A stretch of DNA of 64,000 bases from Staphylococcus shinii (GTDB lineage: Bacteria; Bacillota; Bacilli; Staphylococcales; Staphylococcaceae). This document shows positions 1 to 10,491 of this stretch, one piece after another (within the stretch, counting starts at the first letter, position 1; the number at the start of each line of letters is the position of its first letter). Below the pieces are notes generated by a model. It had not been told where the DNA came from. It did not search any database and saw nothing but the letters and a program-made list of their open reading frames with translations. Position numbers and translations under genes: made by a program. The stretch is taken from NCBI RefSeq assembly GCF_017583065.1, contig NZ_JAGEVL010000003.1:1-64000 (forward strand). The letters run 5' to 3'.

Positions 1-28
1 TCAAAACTGAATACAATATGTCAATGTT
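1..28 (-). other. Pre-16S processing stem, 3' arm (start of 16S-23S spacer)
   Basis: Bases 1-28 are, with few mismatches, the reverse complement of 1721-1750 on the other side of 16S. In the precursor transcript the two arms would pair into the long stem bracketing 16S that RNase III cuts. The arm may be longer, because it is cut by the window edge. Bases 29-73 are the rest of the visible internal transcribed spacer. Confidence 0.7.
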
Positions 29-65
29 ATTCCTATTTCATCTTCGTAAGAAGATGTTTCCGAAT

Positions 66-1627
<1,562 letters not shown>

Positions 1628-1720
1628 ATGAATTATGATGTTTGATTAGCTCATAAAATACTAATTTGTGTTATCTCTAACACTGTTTTGAACCAACGAT
1701 TTAATGTTGTGTTCGGAATT

Positions 1721-1750
1721 AACGTTGACATATTGCAATTCAGTTTTCAA
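1721..1750 (-). other. Pre-16S processing stem, 5' arm (leader)
   Basis: Partner of 1-28. The plus strand reads aacgttgacatattgcaatt then cagttttcaa, and its complement matches the sequence just after the 16S 3' end. The position, about 95 nt before the mature 5' end, fits the standard rRNA maturation stem. Confidence 0.7.
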
Positions 1751-1777
1751 TGTTCATTTCTTCAATCACAAGAAACA

Positions 1778-1806
1778 ATTTTACTCTCTTTGACTTAGAA
1801 AGTCAA
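1778..1806 (-). promoter_or_regulatory. rrn promoter P2
   Basis: On the minus strand: -35 TTGACT (1801-1806), 17-bp spacer, -10 TAAAAT (1778-1783). The stretch upstream at 1808-1850 is very A+T rich, like an UP element. Transcription would start near 1771, about 145 nt before mature 16S. Confidence 0.75.
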
Positions 1807-1876
1807 GAAGTTTTTTAAAATTATTTTTTGTATTTCATTTGTATGTTTGTCGTTTTGTTTCGTCCGACAAGTAAAT

Positions 1877-1905
1877 ACTATACACGCTTAAAAGTCTTTT
1901 AACAA
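1877..1905 (-). promoter_or_regulatory. rrn promoter P1 (candidate)
   Basis: On the minus strand: -35 TTGTTA (1900-1905), 17-bp spacer, -10 TATAGT (1877-1882). It lies about 100 bp upstream of P2. Tandem promoters are usual for Firmicute rrn operons. The weak -35 makes this call less certain. From here to 2095 I see no gene, only A+T-rich DNA. Confidence 0.5.
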
Positions 1906-2095
1906 CGGTAAAATTTACACTTAAACACTTTTAAGGGTTATCTTATTAACCAAAAACCAAACTTTAATTTAGAAATAATGATTAATGTACCTTTTTTAAC
2001 TGTTATTTCTATTAGTAAGGTATCAATATCTGTAAAAAAAGCTCTATATACATACTTTATTTTTATTTTACATTTTCTTAATTTTATTTATAAAA

Positions 2096-2126
2096 ATAAG
2101 GCTATCCCAAAAAGGAATAGCCTTAT
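2096..2126 (-). terminator. Terminator of the dnaX-ebfC-recR operon
   Basis: Hairpin ataaggctatcc / ggaatagccttat around a short A-rich loop, 30 bp past the recR stop. On the minus strand it is followed by TTTTTATAAA. It separates recR from the rrn promoters. Confidence 0.8.
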
Positions 2127-2155
2127 ACTCTATTTACTATGCGCTTCATGCATTG

Positions 2156-2752
2156 CTACATCTCTGTTCTACCCATTATAGCTTTAGATAATGTAACTTC
2201 ATCTGCGTACTCTAAATCTCCACCTACAGAAAGACCTTGTGCTAAGCGCGTTACTGTAACACCTATTGGTTTTACTAATCTTGATATATACATAGCAGTG
2301 GACTCTCCCTCTAAATTGGGGTTCATCGCTAGTATCAACTCTTTAACCTCTTCGTCTTTTAAGCGCTCTATCAAACTAGGTATATTAATGTCTTCAGGTC
2401 CAATTCCGTCCATTGGCGATATAGAACCGTGCAACACATGATACAACCCTTTATATTCACGCATCTTTTCCATTGCAATAACATCTTTATCATCTTCTAC
2501 TACACAGATGACAGTTCTCTCTCTTTGCTTATCTTGGCAAATATAGCATGGGTCTTGTTCTGTGATATGGCCACATACACTGCAATAAGTTAGTTCTCGT
2601 TTAACATCTACAAGTGCTTTGGCAAATTGAACAACATCGTCTTCTTTCATATCTAATACATGAAACGCCAGACGTTGAGCCGTTTTAGGTCCAATGCCTG
2701 GCAGTTTCATGAAACTGTCAATAAGTTTCGAGATTGGTTCAGGATAATGCAT
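2156..2752 (-). CDS. recR: Recombination protein RecR
   Basis: 198 aa, the normal RecR length. RecR acts with RecF and RecO to load RecA on gapped DNA. Visible in order: an N-terminal helix-hairpin-helix ([15 protein letters not shown], near residue 17), a four-cysteine zinc finger ([16 protein letters not shown], near 57) and a Toprim domain beginning [15 protein letters not shown]. It is the last gene of the conserved dnaX-ebfC-recR operon and starts 5 bp after the ebfC stop. The Shine-Dalgarno sequence lies inside the end of ebfC, which suggests translational coupling. Confidence 0.97.
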   Translation of the reverse strand: MHYPEPISKLIDSFMKLPGIGPKTAQRLAFHVLDMKEDDVVQFAKALVDVKRELTYCSVCGHITEQDPCYICQDKQRERTVICVVEDDKDVIAMEKMREYKGLYHVLHGSISPMDGIGPEDINIPSLIERLKDEEVKELILAMNPNLEGESTAMYISRLVKPIGVTVTRLAQGLSVGGDLEYADEVTLSKAIMGRTEM

Positions 2753-2756
2753 GCGA

Positions 2757-3074
2757 TCACATTCCAGGAATGTTTAAGCCTTGCGTATGCTTACCTAAAC
2801 GTTCTTGTGTAAGTTCGTCAGCTTTATTCATCGCTTCATTTGTAGCAGCAATCACTAAGTCTTGTAACATTTCAATGTCGTCTGGATCTACTGCTTCTTC
2901 TTTAATTTCTACGTCTAGCACTTCTTTATGGCCTGATACCGTTACAGTTACCATACCGCCACCAGCTGTACCTTGCACTTTTTCTTCTTTAAGCTTCTCT
3001 TGTTCTTCGCCCATTTTCTTTTGCATTTTTTGCATTTGTTTCATCATTTGTTGCATATTTCCGCCACCGCGCAT
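2757..3074 (-). CDS. Nucleoid-associated protein EbfC/YbaB family
   Basis: 105 aa. Small dimeric DNA-binding protein of the YbaB/EbfC family. The N-terminus is a Met/Gln/Lys-rich helix ([20 protein letters not shown]), followed by a central beta region ([18 protein letters not shown]) and a C-terminal helix. A strong ribosome site AAGGAGG sits 8 nt before the ATG. Its place between dnaX and recR is conserved across Firmicutes. The family binds DNA, but its exact role is not settled. Confidence 0.93.
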   Translation of the reverse strand: MRGGGNMQQMMKQMQKMQKKMGEEQEKLKEEKVQGTAGGGMVTVTVSGHKEVLDVEIKEEAVDPDDIEMLQDLVIAATNEAMNKADELTQERLGKHTQGLNIPGM

Positions 3075-3162
3075 AATTATATCCTCCTTAAAACTTTTAC
3101 ATCACTTTGTTGTGATTTATCTTTTGTCTCATTATACATGCCTTTTCGAACATTGTCATGTA

Positions 3163-4878
3163 TCACTCTTCATCTATAACATTTACAGTACTTTCACCGA
3201 ATAAGTCTTTTGCTTTTTGAACGACATCTACTTCCTCAGGGGTTTGAGTCGTAGTTTGTTCGTCATTTCCCGCTTCTGTTGTTGAACCAGTTTTTCTATT
3301 TTGAAGATATTCCGTTCTCACTCTCATCCATTGATCTGCTGGCACTCCAACTACTTTAACTGTTTTATCTATAATATTACAAACGACGTTTTCGATGTTC
3401 TCTCGTTTTTCATCATCTTTATTAACAATTTCACAATGAATCTCTTCTTCAAACTTGATAAGCACATGAGTCTCACTAGCTGCAACCGGTTCAGAATTTT
3501 GCAACAAGCTAACTAAAGATTTCATATCATTATTTTTTGCATGATCGACAACTTCTTGCCAATGATCTTTCAATTGTTTGATATCATCTTTATTCGCTTT
3601 ATCTAAAACTTTGGCAATTTGTTGCATTGAAAAGGCATTTTTAGATTGCCCACTCTTGCTAGAAGTACGCTTTGTTTGCTGCGGTGGTGTACTTGTTGCT
3701 ATTCCATTTGCTCTAATTGATTTAAGTTCATTTTCAAGTTGTTCCATTCTTTGTAGCAATACATCATTATTAGGCTCTGTTGCAACACCTGTTGTAGCAA
3801 CTGTTTGAACATGCTCCGGAGTTTCTTTAATCATTTCAGCTAATTTCACTAATAACACTTCAAAATGTACGCTTTGATTCACACTGAATCGGATTGAAAC
3901 AAGTGTATCGTTAATAATATCTATCATTTTATAGAGTATATCTAACTCAAAATGCATCAATGCATCATATTCAGTTTCTACATTAGAAGTTTTATTCATA
4001 ATCGTATCTCTAACAAAATAAATCATATCATTAATCAAGCGATTAACTTCTTTACCTTGAGACACAAATTTATGATATGTTGCAAAGGCATTTCTTACAT
4101 CACCATCTACAACTTCTCTAAACAATTCATTTAACGCATTTGCATCTACACTCCCCGTGACATTCAAAGCATCTTCTAAGGTTAAGTGTTCATCACCAAA
4201 CGCAATAGCTTGATCCATAATACTTAACGCATCACGCATACCACCCTCTGAAGCTTTTGCTATAAAGTCTAATGCCGACTCATCGTAAACAATTTGTTGT
4301 TCGTCTGCTACAAATTTCAATCTCTCTACGATTTCATTTTGACTAATCGCTTTAAAATCGAACCTCTGTGACCTCGAGATAATTGTAGGCGGAATTTTGT
4401 GGGGTTCTGTTGTCGCTAATATAAAAATTGCGTGTGCTGGGGGTTCTTCTAACGTTTTAAGCAATGCATTAAACGCACCAGTCGTGAGCATGTGCACCTC
4501 ATCTATGATATAAACTTTAAATTTCGATTCACTAGGTGCATATTTAACTTTATCTCTAATATTTCGAATTTCATCTACACCGTTATTACTTGCGGCATCA
4601 ATTTCAATAACGTCTGAGTTTGTACCACGAGTGATACCTTTACAGATTGCACATTCATTACAAGGCTCACCATCTGTACGCTCGAGACAATTAATAGCTT
4701 TGGCAAACACTTTGGCGATACTTGTTTTCCCAGTACCTCTAGGCCCACTAAATATATAAGCATGTGATTGTTTACTTTTTGAAATCGCATTGCGTAATGT
4801 TTTAGTAACATGTTCCTGTCCTACAACATCGTCGAAACTTTGTGGTCGGAACATTCTATATAAAGCTTGATAATTCAC
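3163..4878 (-). CDS. dnaX: DNA polymerase III subunits gamma and tau
   Basis: 571 aa. Clamp-loader ATPase that loads the sliding clamp and, as tau, links polymerase to helicase. Walker A GPRGTGKT lies at residues 45-52. Zinc-binding cysteines are at about 64, 73, 76 and 79 (CNECAIC). Walker B is IIDEVHML, and a sensor motif ATTEPHKIP follows. The C-terminal part is lower-complexity tau sequence. I chose the GTG at 4878 because GGAGGTG precedes it by about 5 nt and the product then begins NYQALYRMFRPQ as in other staphylococci. The in-frame ATG at 4905 has no ribosome site. No frameshift signal was identified. Confidence 0.95.
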   Translation of the reverse strand: MNYQALYRMFRPQSFDDVVGQEHVTKTLRNAISKSKQSHAYIFSGPRGTGKTSIAKVFAKAINCLERTDGEPCNECAICKGITRGTNSDVIEIDAASNNGVDEIRNIRDKVKYAPSESKFKVYIIDEVHMLTTGAFNALLKTLEEPPAHAIFILATTEPHKIPPTIISRSQRFDFKAISQNEIVERLKFVADEQQIVYDESALDFIAKASEGGMRDALSIMDQAIAFGDEHLTLEDALNVTGSVDANALNELFREVVDGDVRNAFATYHKFVSQGKEVNRLINDMIYFVRDTIMNKTSNVETEYDALMHFELDILYKMIDIINDTLVSIRFSVNQSVHFEVLLVKLAEMIKETPEHVQTVATTGVATEPNNDVLLQRMEQLENELKSIRANGIATSTPPQQTKRTSSKSGQSKNAFSMQQIAKVLDKANKDDIKQLKDHWQEVVDHAKNNDMKSLVSLLQNSEPVAASETHVLIKFEEEIHCEIVNKDDEKRENIENVVCNIIDKTVKVVGVPADQWMRVRTEYLQNRKTGSTTEAGNDEQTTTQTPEEVDVVQKAKDLFGESTVNVIDEE

Positions 4879-4937
4879 TTTCGCACCTCCAATTACATTC
4901 ATCATTCATTATAGCATTGTATTTTCCACTTTGAATA

Positions 4938-5468
4938 TTAGTTAAAAGCTTCAGAATAAATTACATCACCTTTTGGTTGTTCAAGTAATTGATCCCATAA
5001 AAATTTAACCATAAAGTATTTCGAAGGCACATCAAATGGACTATAAATCTCAAAATCTTGCGCTTCTTCGTAACCAAATTTACCATAATACGATGGGTCA
5101 CCCAATACAATAATTGTACTATAGTCTTGTGCTTTAGCACGTTCTTCAGCAGCTTGAATCAACGCTTTACCTATACCTTTGCCTCTATAATCTAATAATA
5201 CAGATAATGGAGCCAATGCTAAAGCAGTATAACGGTCATCTCCATTTACAATCGTAATTTCAGATAACATGATATGACCTACGACTTCACCATCATCATT
5301 CTTAGCTACCACTTCTAATTCGTAATTATATTCAGGCGCCTTTCTCAACTTCTCCACTAATTCTTGCTCATCGTGATTTGATTCTGCCACATCTAAAAAA
5401 GCCGCTTCAATAGCATCTAAACTTGTCTCATAATCATTTTCAGTTAAAGTACTTAAGTAAATTTGCAT
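4938..5468 (-). CDS. GNAT family N-acetyltransferase
   Basis: 176 aa from the ATG at 5468, which follows GAGGGG by 7 nt; the longer reading frame upstream lacks a ribosome site. GCN5-type fold: beta strands with VVGHIMLSE, then the acetyl-CoA loop LDYRGKGIGKALIQAAEERA (V/L-x-x-x-R-G-x-G-x-G/A). The end GKFGYEEAQDFEIYSPFDVP resembles the YhbS-like subgroup. The substrate is unknown. It stands alone between dnaX and the SRP RNA. Confidence 0.85.
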   Translation of the reverse strand: MQIYLSTLTENDYETSLDAIEAAFLDVAESNHDEQELVEKLRKAPEYNYELEVVAKNDDGEVVGHIMLSEITIVNGDDRYTALALAPLSVLLDYRGKGIGKALIQAAEERAKAQDYSTIIVLGDPSYYGKFGYEEAQDFEIYSPFDVPSKYFMVKFLWDQLLEQPKGDVIYSEAFN

Positions 5469-5580
5469 GGCTATCCCCTCAAAACGTTTAGTTTTATTTT
5501 TAAACATTATAACATCAATAAGCGCATTTCATTTGGTCGGATACTAAAACAACTTTACAGCATTTCTTATATTTTAATAT

Positions 5581-5620
5581 AAAAAAAGAGCGACCGCTAT
5601 CAAAAGATAAGTCGCTCTTT
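5581..5620 (-). terminator. Terminator of the SRP RNA
   Basis: Perfect stem aaagagcgac / gtcgctcttt, followed on the minus strand by seven U. It lies about 45 nt beyond the SRP RNA 3' end and in the same direction. Confidence 0.8.
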
Positions 5621-5662
5621 ATATATATGTATATTTGGGTTTACTTAATTTTTAAAATTAAA

Positions 5663-5935
5663 ACCGTGAACCTTCGCTTTGAATACGTATCACAAACGTA
5701 ACCAAAGTCGACAGCTAAATCTCGGCAACCCTACGGCACATACGATGATCCACTTAATGCTGCTTCCGTCAGGACCTGACATGGTTCATGGGTTCATATT
5801 GCATAGGACCGAGATCTTCAAACACTACGTGCTTTGGGCAGACTTCACAAAAACGTATCCTTAGCAAAGGAATTCAGTCTCGCGTAAAGCGGATTTCGAG
5901 TACAGGGAACCGCTACCTCCCCACCTATCACGGCA
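5663..5935 (-). ncRNA. ffs: Signal recognition particle RNA (long Bacillus type)
   Basis: Minus-strand RNA of about 270 nt. It carries the universal domain IV core: GTCAGGTCCTGACGGAAGCA, the Ffh-binding stem and loop. The ends pair (GCCGTGA near 5935 with TCACGG near 5664), closing the long rod. The length shows the Gram-positive form with an Alu-like domain. It scaffolds Ffh for co-translational membrane targeting. The exact ends are inferred from the pairing and from the promoter position. Confidence 0.93.
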
Positions 5936-5941
5936 AAATAT

Positions 5942-5971
5942 ATCATACTATATTCTTCTATCTGAATGCAA
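5942..5971 (-). promoter_or_regulatory. SRP RNA promoter
   Basis: On the minus strand: -35 TTGCAT (5966-5971), 18-bp spacer, -10 TATGAT (5942-5947). The predicted start, 7 nt further on at about 5935, coincides with the paired 5' end of the RNA. Confidence 0.65.
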
Positions 5972-6039
5972 GCATTAGCTTTCATTTAATAAATAGATTA
6001 TTAGAAGCATTCACAAAACGGTCATCTTGTTAATTTACA

Positions 6040-6765
6040 TTATATTTTATGACGTCTTGAGAAATCTTTAAATTTAAACTCTGTCGCTAAATGTCTAGAA
6101 ATATTATATTGAAATTGTGTAGTATCTTTTAGATGTACAATTCCTCGTACAGTAGCTGTATACGCCGGGGATACATTACCAAACATCTCGTACTCCAAGT
6201 CACCGAATGCTTCAAATGTTATAGCTTTATTAGAATAACTAATATCTAATCCTAATACATTTTCTACATATTCATACAAAGACGTTTTTGCAATCTCGAA
6301 CGTCAAACCTGGAATAATAGCCTCTATTAAATAATCTTCATCGATTATTTTCACTCTATCATTAATTTTTCTAGTACGAATAACGTGCCACAGGACTTTG
6401 CTTTGAGAAATATTTAACGCTTCTTTTACTCTTGGCACATCGCCTGCTGGTATTTTTTCTAAAACTTTCACTTCTGTTTCATGCTGTAACCCTAAGCCCT
6501 GTTGCACTTCTCGAAAACTCGTTAAATCTGCAAGTGGAAATTCTGTTAGGCCTTGATAGATTACAACCGATCCTTTACCACGTATTTTTTGTATCATTCC
6601 ATCTCTCACTAATAAATTCAGCGCTTTACGGACAGTTTCACGTGACGCATCATAAGCTTCTACTAATTCATATTCTGACGGCAATTGTGTACCATAAGAT
6701 ATGCGAGATTCGATGATGTCCGTTCGTAAAGTTTCATATATTGTAATAAACTTTTTTTGTGTCAT
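6040..6765 (-). CDS. treR: Trehalose operon repressor TreR (GntR/HutC family)
   Basis: 241 aa. N-terminal winged helix (residues about 5-70: LPSEYELVEAYDASRETVRKA, a typical GntR recognition helix). The C-terminal UTRA ligand domain is seen in VLWHVIRTRKINDRVKIIDEDYL. The family senses trehalose-6-phosphate. The gene follows treC by 28 bp in the same operon, so the repressor controls its own synthesis. The likely operator is the palindrome at 9985-10000 in front of treP. Confidence 0.93.
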   Translation of the reverse strand: MTQKKFITIYETLRTDIIESRISYGTQLPSEYELVEAYDASRETVRKALNLLVRDGMIQKIRGKGSVVIYQGLTEFPLADLTSFREVQQGLGLQHETEVKVLEKIPAGDVPRVKEALNISQSKVLWHVIRTRKINDRVKIIDEDYLIEAIIPGLTFEIAKTSLYEYVENVLGLDISYSNKAITFEAFGDLEYEMFGNVSPAYTATVRGIVHLKDTTQFQYNISRHLATEFKFKDFSRRHKI

Positions 6766-6793
6766 ATGAGCTCACTCACTACCCTTTTATAAA

Positions 6794-8428
6794 TTATTGT
6801 GCTACAACAATTGTACCGAAGCCATCTATCAGCCCATCAGAGATGTTGCCATGTTGTATCATCACTTGTCCTTCAATATCTAGATCCTTAGGTATAGAAA
6901 CACGTTCTTTCGAAAAGTTCGCCACTACTAACCAAGTCTCATCTTTATAATGACGTTTATATATAAATAATTCGTCATCTTCCATATATAATGGTTCTAT
7001 ACTCCCATAAGTTATAATATCGTATTCATGGCGTAAGCGAATTAAATCCCTATAAGTATGCAAAACAGAGTAATTATCTTCAATAGCAGCTTTAACGTTG
7101 ATTTGGTCAAAATTATCTGGGATGTCTATCCAAGGTGTTCCTGTAGTAAAACCTGCATTTTTCTCGTTCGTCCACTGTACAGGTGTTCGTGAGTTATCTC
7201 TAGATTTTTGACCTAATATTGTTAGTATCTCATCTTCATCATAACCAGCACGCTTCATATTATTAAAAGCGTTTAACGATTCTATATCTCTATATTGATC
7301 AATACTACCAAAACCAGGATTCGTCATACCTATTTCTTCCCCTTGATATATATACGGTGTTCCTTGCATCATATGTAATACAGTTGCCAGCATCTTAGCG
7401 CTTTGTTTGCGCAACGTTTCATTACTATCATTCCCAAAACGTGAAACAACTCGTGGTTGATCATGATTGCACCAAAAAATCGCATTCCAACCGCCGCCTT
7501 CATATATTCCCAGTTGCCATTCCATTAATATATCTTTTAATTTATGAAAGTCTAATCTTGCATTCGACCATTTTTCACCATTAACGTAATCCACTTTAAG
7601 ATGATGGAAATTGAAAACACTACTCAATTCTTGACGCTCAGGAGACGTATATTTTATACAATGTTCAATTGTTGTCGAAGACATCTCACCCACAGTCATT
7701 AAGTCTTTACCACCAAAAGTATGCTCATTCATTTCATGTAAATATTCATGTACACGTGGACCGTCCGTATAGAATTCTTTACCAATTTTTTCTGAATTTT
7801 TAAATTCACCTTTTGAAATTAAATTAATAACATCGAAACGGAAGCCATCTACACCAAAATCTATCCAGTAATTGATGATATCGTATAACGCGTGCCTCAC
7901 ATTTGGATTATCCCAGTTCAAATCCGCTTGTGTTACATCAAACAAATGTAAATAATATTCATCTGTTTTTTCATCGTATTTCCATGCATTTCCTCCAAAT
8001 TTCGATTCCCAATTTGTCGGTGGTTGTGCATCGGAGGATCTTTTAAAGAAATAGTAATCTCTAAATTCACTGTCGCTATCTGCGTATGCTTGTTTAAACC
8101 ATTCGTGTTCTGTAGATGTATGATTTATTACGATATCCATCATTACCTTTAAATTACGTTTATGAGCTTCTTTAACAAGTGTTTCTAAGTCCTCTATCGT
8201 GCCGAATTTTTCATTTATTTTATAATAATTACTAATGTCATAACCATTATCGTTCATTGGAGATTCATACACAGGCGTTAACCAAATGTAGTCTATACCT
8301 AAATACTGTAAGTAATCTAACTTTTCAATGATTCCTTTCAAATCACCTTCACCGTTACCTGTCGTGTCATTAAATGATTTCGGATATATTTGATAAACTA
8401 CTGACTTTCTCCAATCACTTTGACTCAT
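6794..8428 (-). CDS. treC: Alpha,alpha-phosphotrehalase (trehalose-6-phosphate hydrolase)
   Basis: 544 aa, GH13. Cleaves imported trehalose-6-phosphate to glucose and glucose-6-phosphate in the cytosol. GH13 regions are visible: DIVINHTS (region I), DGFRFDVINLISKG with the nucleophile Asp (II), VGEMSS with the acid Glu (III) and FWCNHDQPRVVSRFG with the transition-state Asp (IV). I chose the ATG at 8428 (MSQSDWRK) because GGTGG precedes it; the upstream in-frame ATG at 8476 falls near the treP-treC hairpin. It lies between treP and treR. Confidence 0.96.
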   Translation of the reverse strand: MSQSDWRKSVVYQIYPKSFNDTTGNGEGDLKGIIEKLDYLQYLGIDYIWLTPVYESPMNDNGYDISNYYKINEKFGTIEDLETLVKEAHKRNLKVMMDIVINHTSTEHEWFKQAYADSDSEFRDYYFFKRSSDAQPPTNWESKFGGNAWKYDEKTDEYYLHLFDVTQADLNWDNPNVRHALYDIINYWIDFGVDGFRFDVINLISKGEFKNSEKIGKEFYTDGPRVHEYLHEMNEHTFGGKDLMTVGEMSSTTIEHCIKYTSPERQELSSVFNFHHLKVDYVNGEKWSNARLDFHKLKDILMEWQLGIYEGGGWNAIFWCNHDQPRVVSRFGNDSNETLRKQSAKMLATVLHMMQGTPYIYQGEEIGMTNPGFGSIDQYRDIESLNAFNNMKRAGYDEDEILTILGQKSRDNSRTPVQWTNEKNAGFTTGTPWIDIPDNFDQINVKAAIEDNYSVLHTYRDLIRLRHEYDIITYGSIEPLYMEDDELFIYKRHYKDETWLVVANFSKERVSIPKDLDIEGQVMIQHGNISDGLIDGFGTIVVAQ

Positions 8429-8460
8429 AGAATTACCACCTTTACTTATATTATTTAAAG

Positions 8461-8493
8461 AAGAAAAACCCGCCAAGTCGTTTTAGCGAGTTT
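8461..8493 (-). terminator. Intercistronic hairpin between treP and treC (attenuating terminator)
   Basis: On the minus strand AAACTCGCTA pairs with TGGCGGGTTT (two G-U pairs) across an 8-nt loop, then TTTTTCTTC. It lies 22 nt after treP and about 30 nt before treC. It could partly end transcripts or protect the treP 3' end, giving unequal treP and treC levels. The structure is read by eye; its effect is inferred. Confidence 0.6.
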
Positions 8494-8514
8494 AGTTGTA
8501 TTGCTTTAGAGTGC

Positions 8515-9942
8515 TTATTCTTCTACCATTTCTTTTGCTTTATCTTTACTAAATTTTGACAAGAACACCGTTAGAATTGCCGGAACCACCATTGCCAAGA
8601 AGGTACATACAAGGTAGATACCCCAATACTCACTTTTAATTGAGATGAAAGCAGGAACGCCACCGACGCCAACACTACCAAGCACGCGTGTTGCGCCAAT
8701 GATTGCTCCTAACACACAAGATGTTGATATCGCTGCGACAAACGGATATTTCAATGGTAAATTGACACCAAATAATGCAGGTTCTGTCACTCCTAAGAAA
8801 CCTGAAACACCAGAAGTCATTGCCAAACCTTGTTCTTTGCCCATTTTACGTCTTCTATAAACAAACCAAGCGCCGAACGCTGCTGACCCCTGACAAATAT
8901 TAGATATCGCCAAAATCGGCCATAAGTATGTTCCACCGAGCTCACTACCCATAAGTTGGAAATCAACAGCTAAGAACATATGATGCAATCCAGTAATAAC
9001 AAGCGGTGCATACAGTAAACCATAAATAGCGCCACCTAACCAACCAGCATGTTCAAAGAGGAACGTTACGCCATTTGTAATACCAGTACCTAGCCATAAC
9101 GCTACAGGACCAATAACAATAAACGCTAAGAAACCTGTTATTAGTAATGCAATTGGACCAACGACTAACATTTTAATTGAATCATGAATATATTTATTTA
9201 AGAATTTTTCAATTTGCGCTAAAACATATGCTGCAAGCAAAATCGGCAACACTTGCCCTTGATAATTCAGTTGCTTAATTTCTAAACCAAAAATGTCCCA
9301 TGTCGGAATGTTACCTTTTGCAATATCATACTGCGAAACAAGCTGTGGGTTCATTAAAATCAAACCTAGTACCAAACCCAATATTTGACTTCCTCCGAAT
9401 ACACGCATACTACTCCAACCAATTAACGCTGGTAAAAATATGAAAGCTGTACTAGCGATTACATTAATAATATTTGATATATCACCTAATTGCGGAAATT
9501 GTTCAACAAGCGGTTTCGGACCAAATAAGTCTTCCATTGTAAGTAAGTTATTAATCCCCATAAGCAAACCAGCAGTTACGATTGCTGGCAAGATTGGTAT
9601 AAAGATATCTCCCAATAGCTTAATCAATCTTTGTAGAGGGTTCCCTTTCTTGGCTGCCGCCGCCTTTGCATCATCTTTGGACGATTCGCTAATCCCTGTT
9701 TCTGCTATCAATTGCTTATAGACTTCATCTACCGTTCCCGGTCCAATAACGATTTGATATTGGTTGTCCGCCTTGAACTGACCTTTCACTAAATCGTTAT
9801 TACTCAGTCGGTCTTTGTCTACTTTATCATCGTCTTTTAAGACAAGTCGTAAACGTGTGACACAATGTGTTGCTGTGTCCAAATTATCTTTGCCCCCAAC
9901 AGCTTCGACTATATCTTGCACATCTTTCTTTTTAACGGCCAT
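8515..9942 (-). CDS. treP: PTS trehalose-specific EIIBC component
   Basis: 475 aa. Imports and phosphorylates trehalose. The N-terminal EIIB domain (about residues 1-90) has the phosphorylated cysteine at 27 (ATHCVTRLRL). A Lys/Ala linker follows. The EIIC membrane domain (about 110-470) has many hydrophobic segments and the substrate loop ITGLHHMFLAVD. No fused EIIA is seen, so a separate glucose-type EIIA must supply the phosphate. First gene of treP-treC-treR. The ATG at 9942 follows GGAG. Confidence 0.95.
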   Translation of the reverse strand: MAVKKKDVQDIVEAVGGKDNLDTATHCVTRLRLVLKDDDKVDKDRLSNNDLVKGQFKADNQYQIVIGPGTVDEVYKQLIAETGISESSKDDAKAAAAKKGNPLQRLIKLLGDIFIPILPAIVTAGLLMGINNLLTMEDLFGPKPLVEQFPQLGDISNIINVIASTAFIFLPALIGWSSMRVFGGSQILGLVLGLILMNPQLVSQYDIAKGNIPTWDIFGLEIKQLNYQGQVLPILLAAYVLAQIEKFLNKYIHDSIKMLVVGPIALLITGFLAFIVIGPVALWLGTGITNGVTFLFEHAGWLGGAIYGLLYAPLVITGLHHMFLAVDFQLMGSELGGTYLWPILAISNICQGSAAFGAWFVYRRRKMGKEQGLAMTSGVSGFLGVTEPALFGVNLPLKYPFVAAISTSCVLGAIIGATRVLGSVGVGGVPAFISIKSEYWGIYLVCTFLAMVVPAILTVFLSKFSKDKAKEMVEE

Positions 9943-9978
9943 GACACTCCACTCCCTTATCCTTTTAACATTAAAGAA

Positions 9979-10016
9979 ATTATAACTTGTCTATACAAGT
10001 TTTGCAAAGGCTTTCA
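9979..10016 (-). promoter_or_regulatory. treP promoter with TreR operator and cre site
   Basis: On the minus strand: -35 TTGCAA (10002-10007), 17-bp spacer, -10 TATAAT (9979-9984). The spacer holds the palindrome ACTTGT-N4-ACAAGT (9985-10000), similar to tre operators of other Firmicutes. Overlapping the -35 is TGAAAGCCTTTGCA (minus strand, 10003-10016), one base from a CcpA cre consensus. Repression by TreR and catabolite repression by CcpA would act on the same 38 bp. Confidence 0.75.
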
Positions 10017-10268
10017 TTTAAATTACACAGACTTTTCATCTCATCAATATACACCCATACAAAACTGTACCATTAACAAAAGTTTAAAGAAGCAATAAAA
10101 CACTATTTGCGCACTCATCAACTAAACTGATTAACTTTTCATTTAAAGCTTAATACTTTTTGTTGGAACAGTATTTCATTTTAAATTTCACATTCGATAG
10201 TTTAATGATATGTATAATTTTCCGGACAGCTTATAACGCACAATGCATTCTAACTTAATAAGCACATC

Positions 10269-10307
10269 AAAAAAGACAAGTACTCAATACGATATTGAAT
10301 ACTTGCC
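10269..10307 (-). terminator. Terminator after tRNA-Ser
   Basis: Stem of about 14 bp (gacaagtactcaata / tattgaatacttgc), followed on the minus strand by CTTTTTT. It lies about 35 nt past the tRNA 3' end. Between it and the tre promoter (10017-10268) I see no gene. Confidence 0.75.
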
Positions 10308-10342
10308 TCATCTATTCATTAGTCTTGGTTTTAAAAATATAA

Positions 10343-10435
10343 TGGCGGAGGAAGAGGGATTCGAACCCCCGCGGGCCGTTAAGCCCCTGTCGGTTTTCAA
10401 GACCGATCCCTTCAGCCGGACTTGGGTATTCCTCC
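10343..10435 (-). tRNA. tRNA-Ser (UGA)
   Basis: 93 nt on the minus strand, with GGAGGAA acceptor arm, long variable arm typical of serine tRNA, anticodon loop CTTGAAA (anticodon TGA), T-loop GGTTCGAATCC and an encoded CCA end (10343-10345). It reads UCN codons. Confidence 0.96.
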
Positions 10436-10448
10436 AAACACAATATTC

Positions 10449-10477
10449 ATCATATTATAGCCATTTGTAAAAGTCAA
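10449..10477 (-). promoter_or_regulatory. Promoter of tRNA-Ser
   Basis: On the minus strand: TTGACT (10472-10477), 17-bp spacer, TATGAT (10449-10454). The start would fall about 7 nt before the tRNA. It lies between gltD and the tRNA. I see no terminator after gltD, so some gltBD transcripts may also read into the tRNA. Confidence 0.7.
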
Positions 10478-10491
10478 TCAAAATTACAAAG

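Noticed and set aside
5679..6033. Open frames at 5679-5864 and 5788-6033
   Set aside because: They run antisense to the SRP RNA and its promoter, so they are chance frames.
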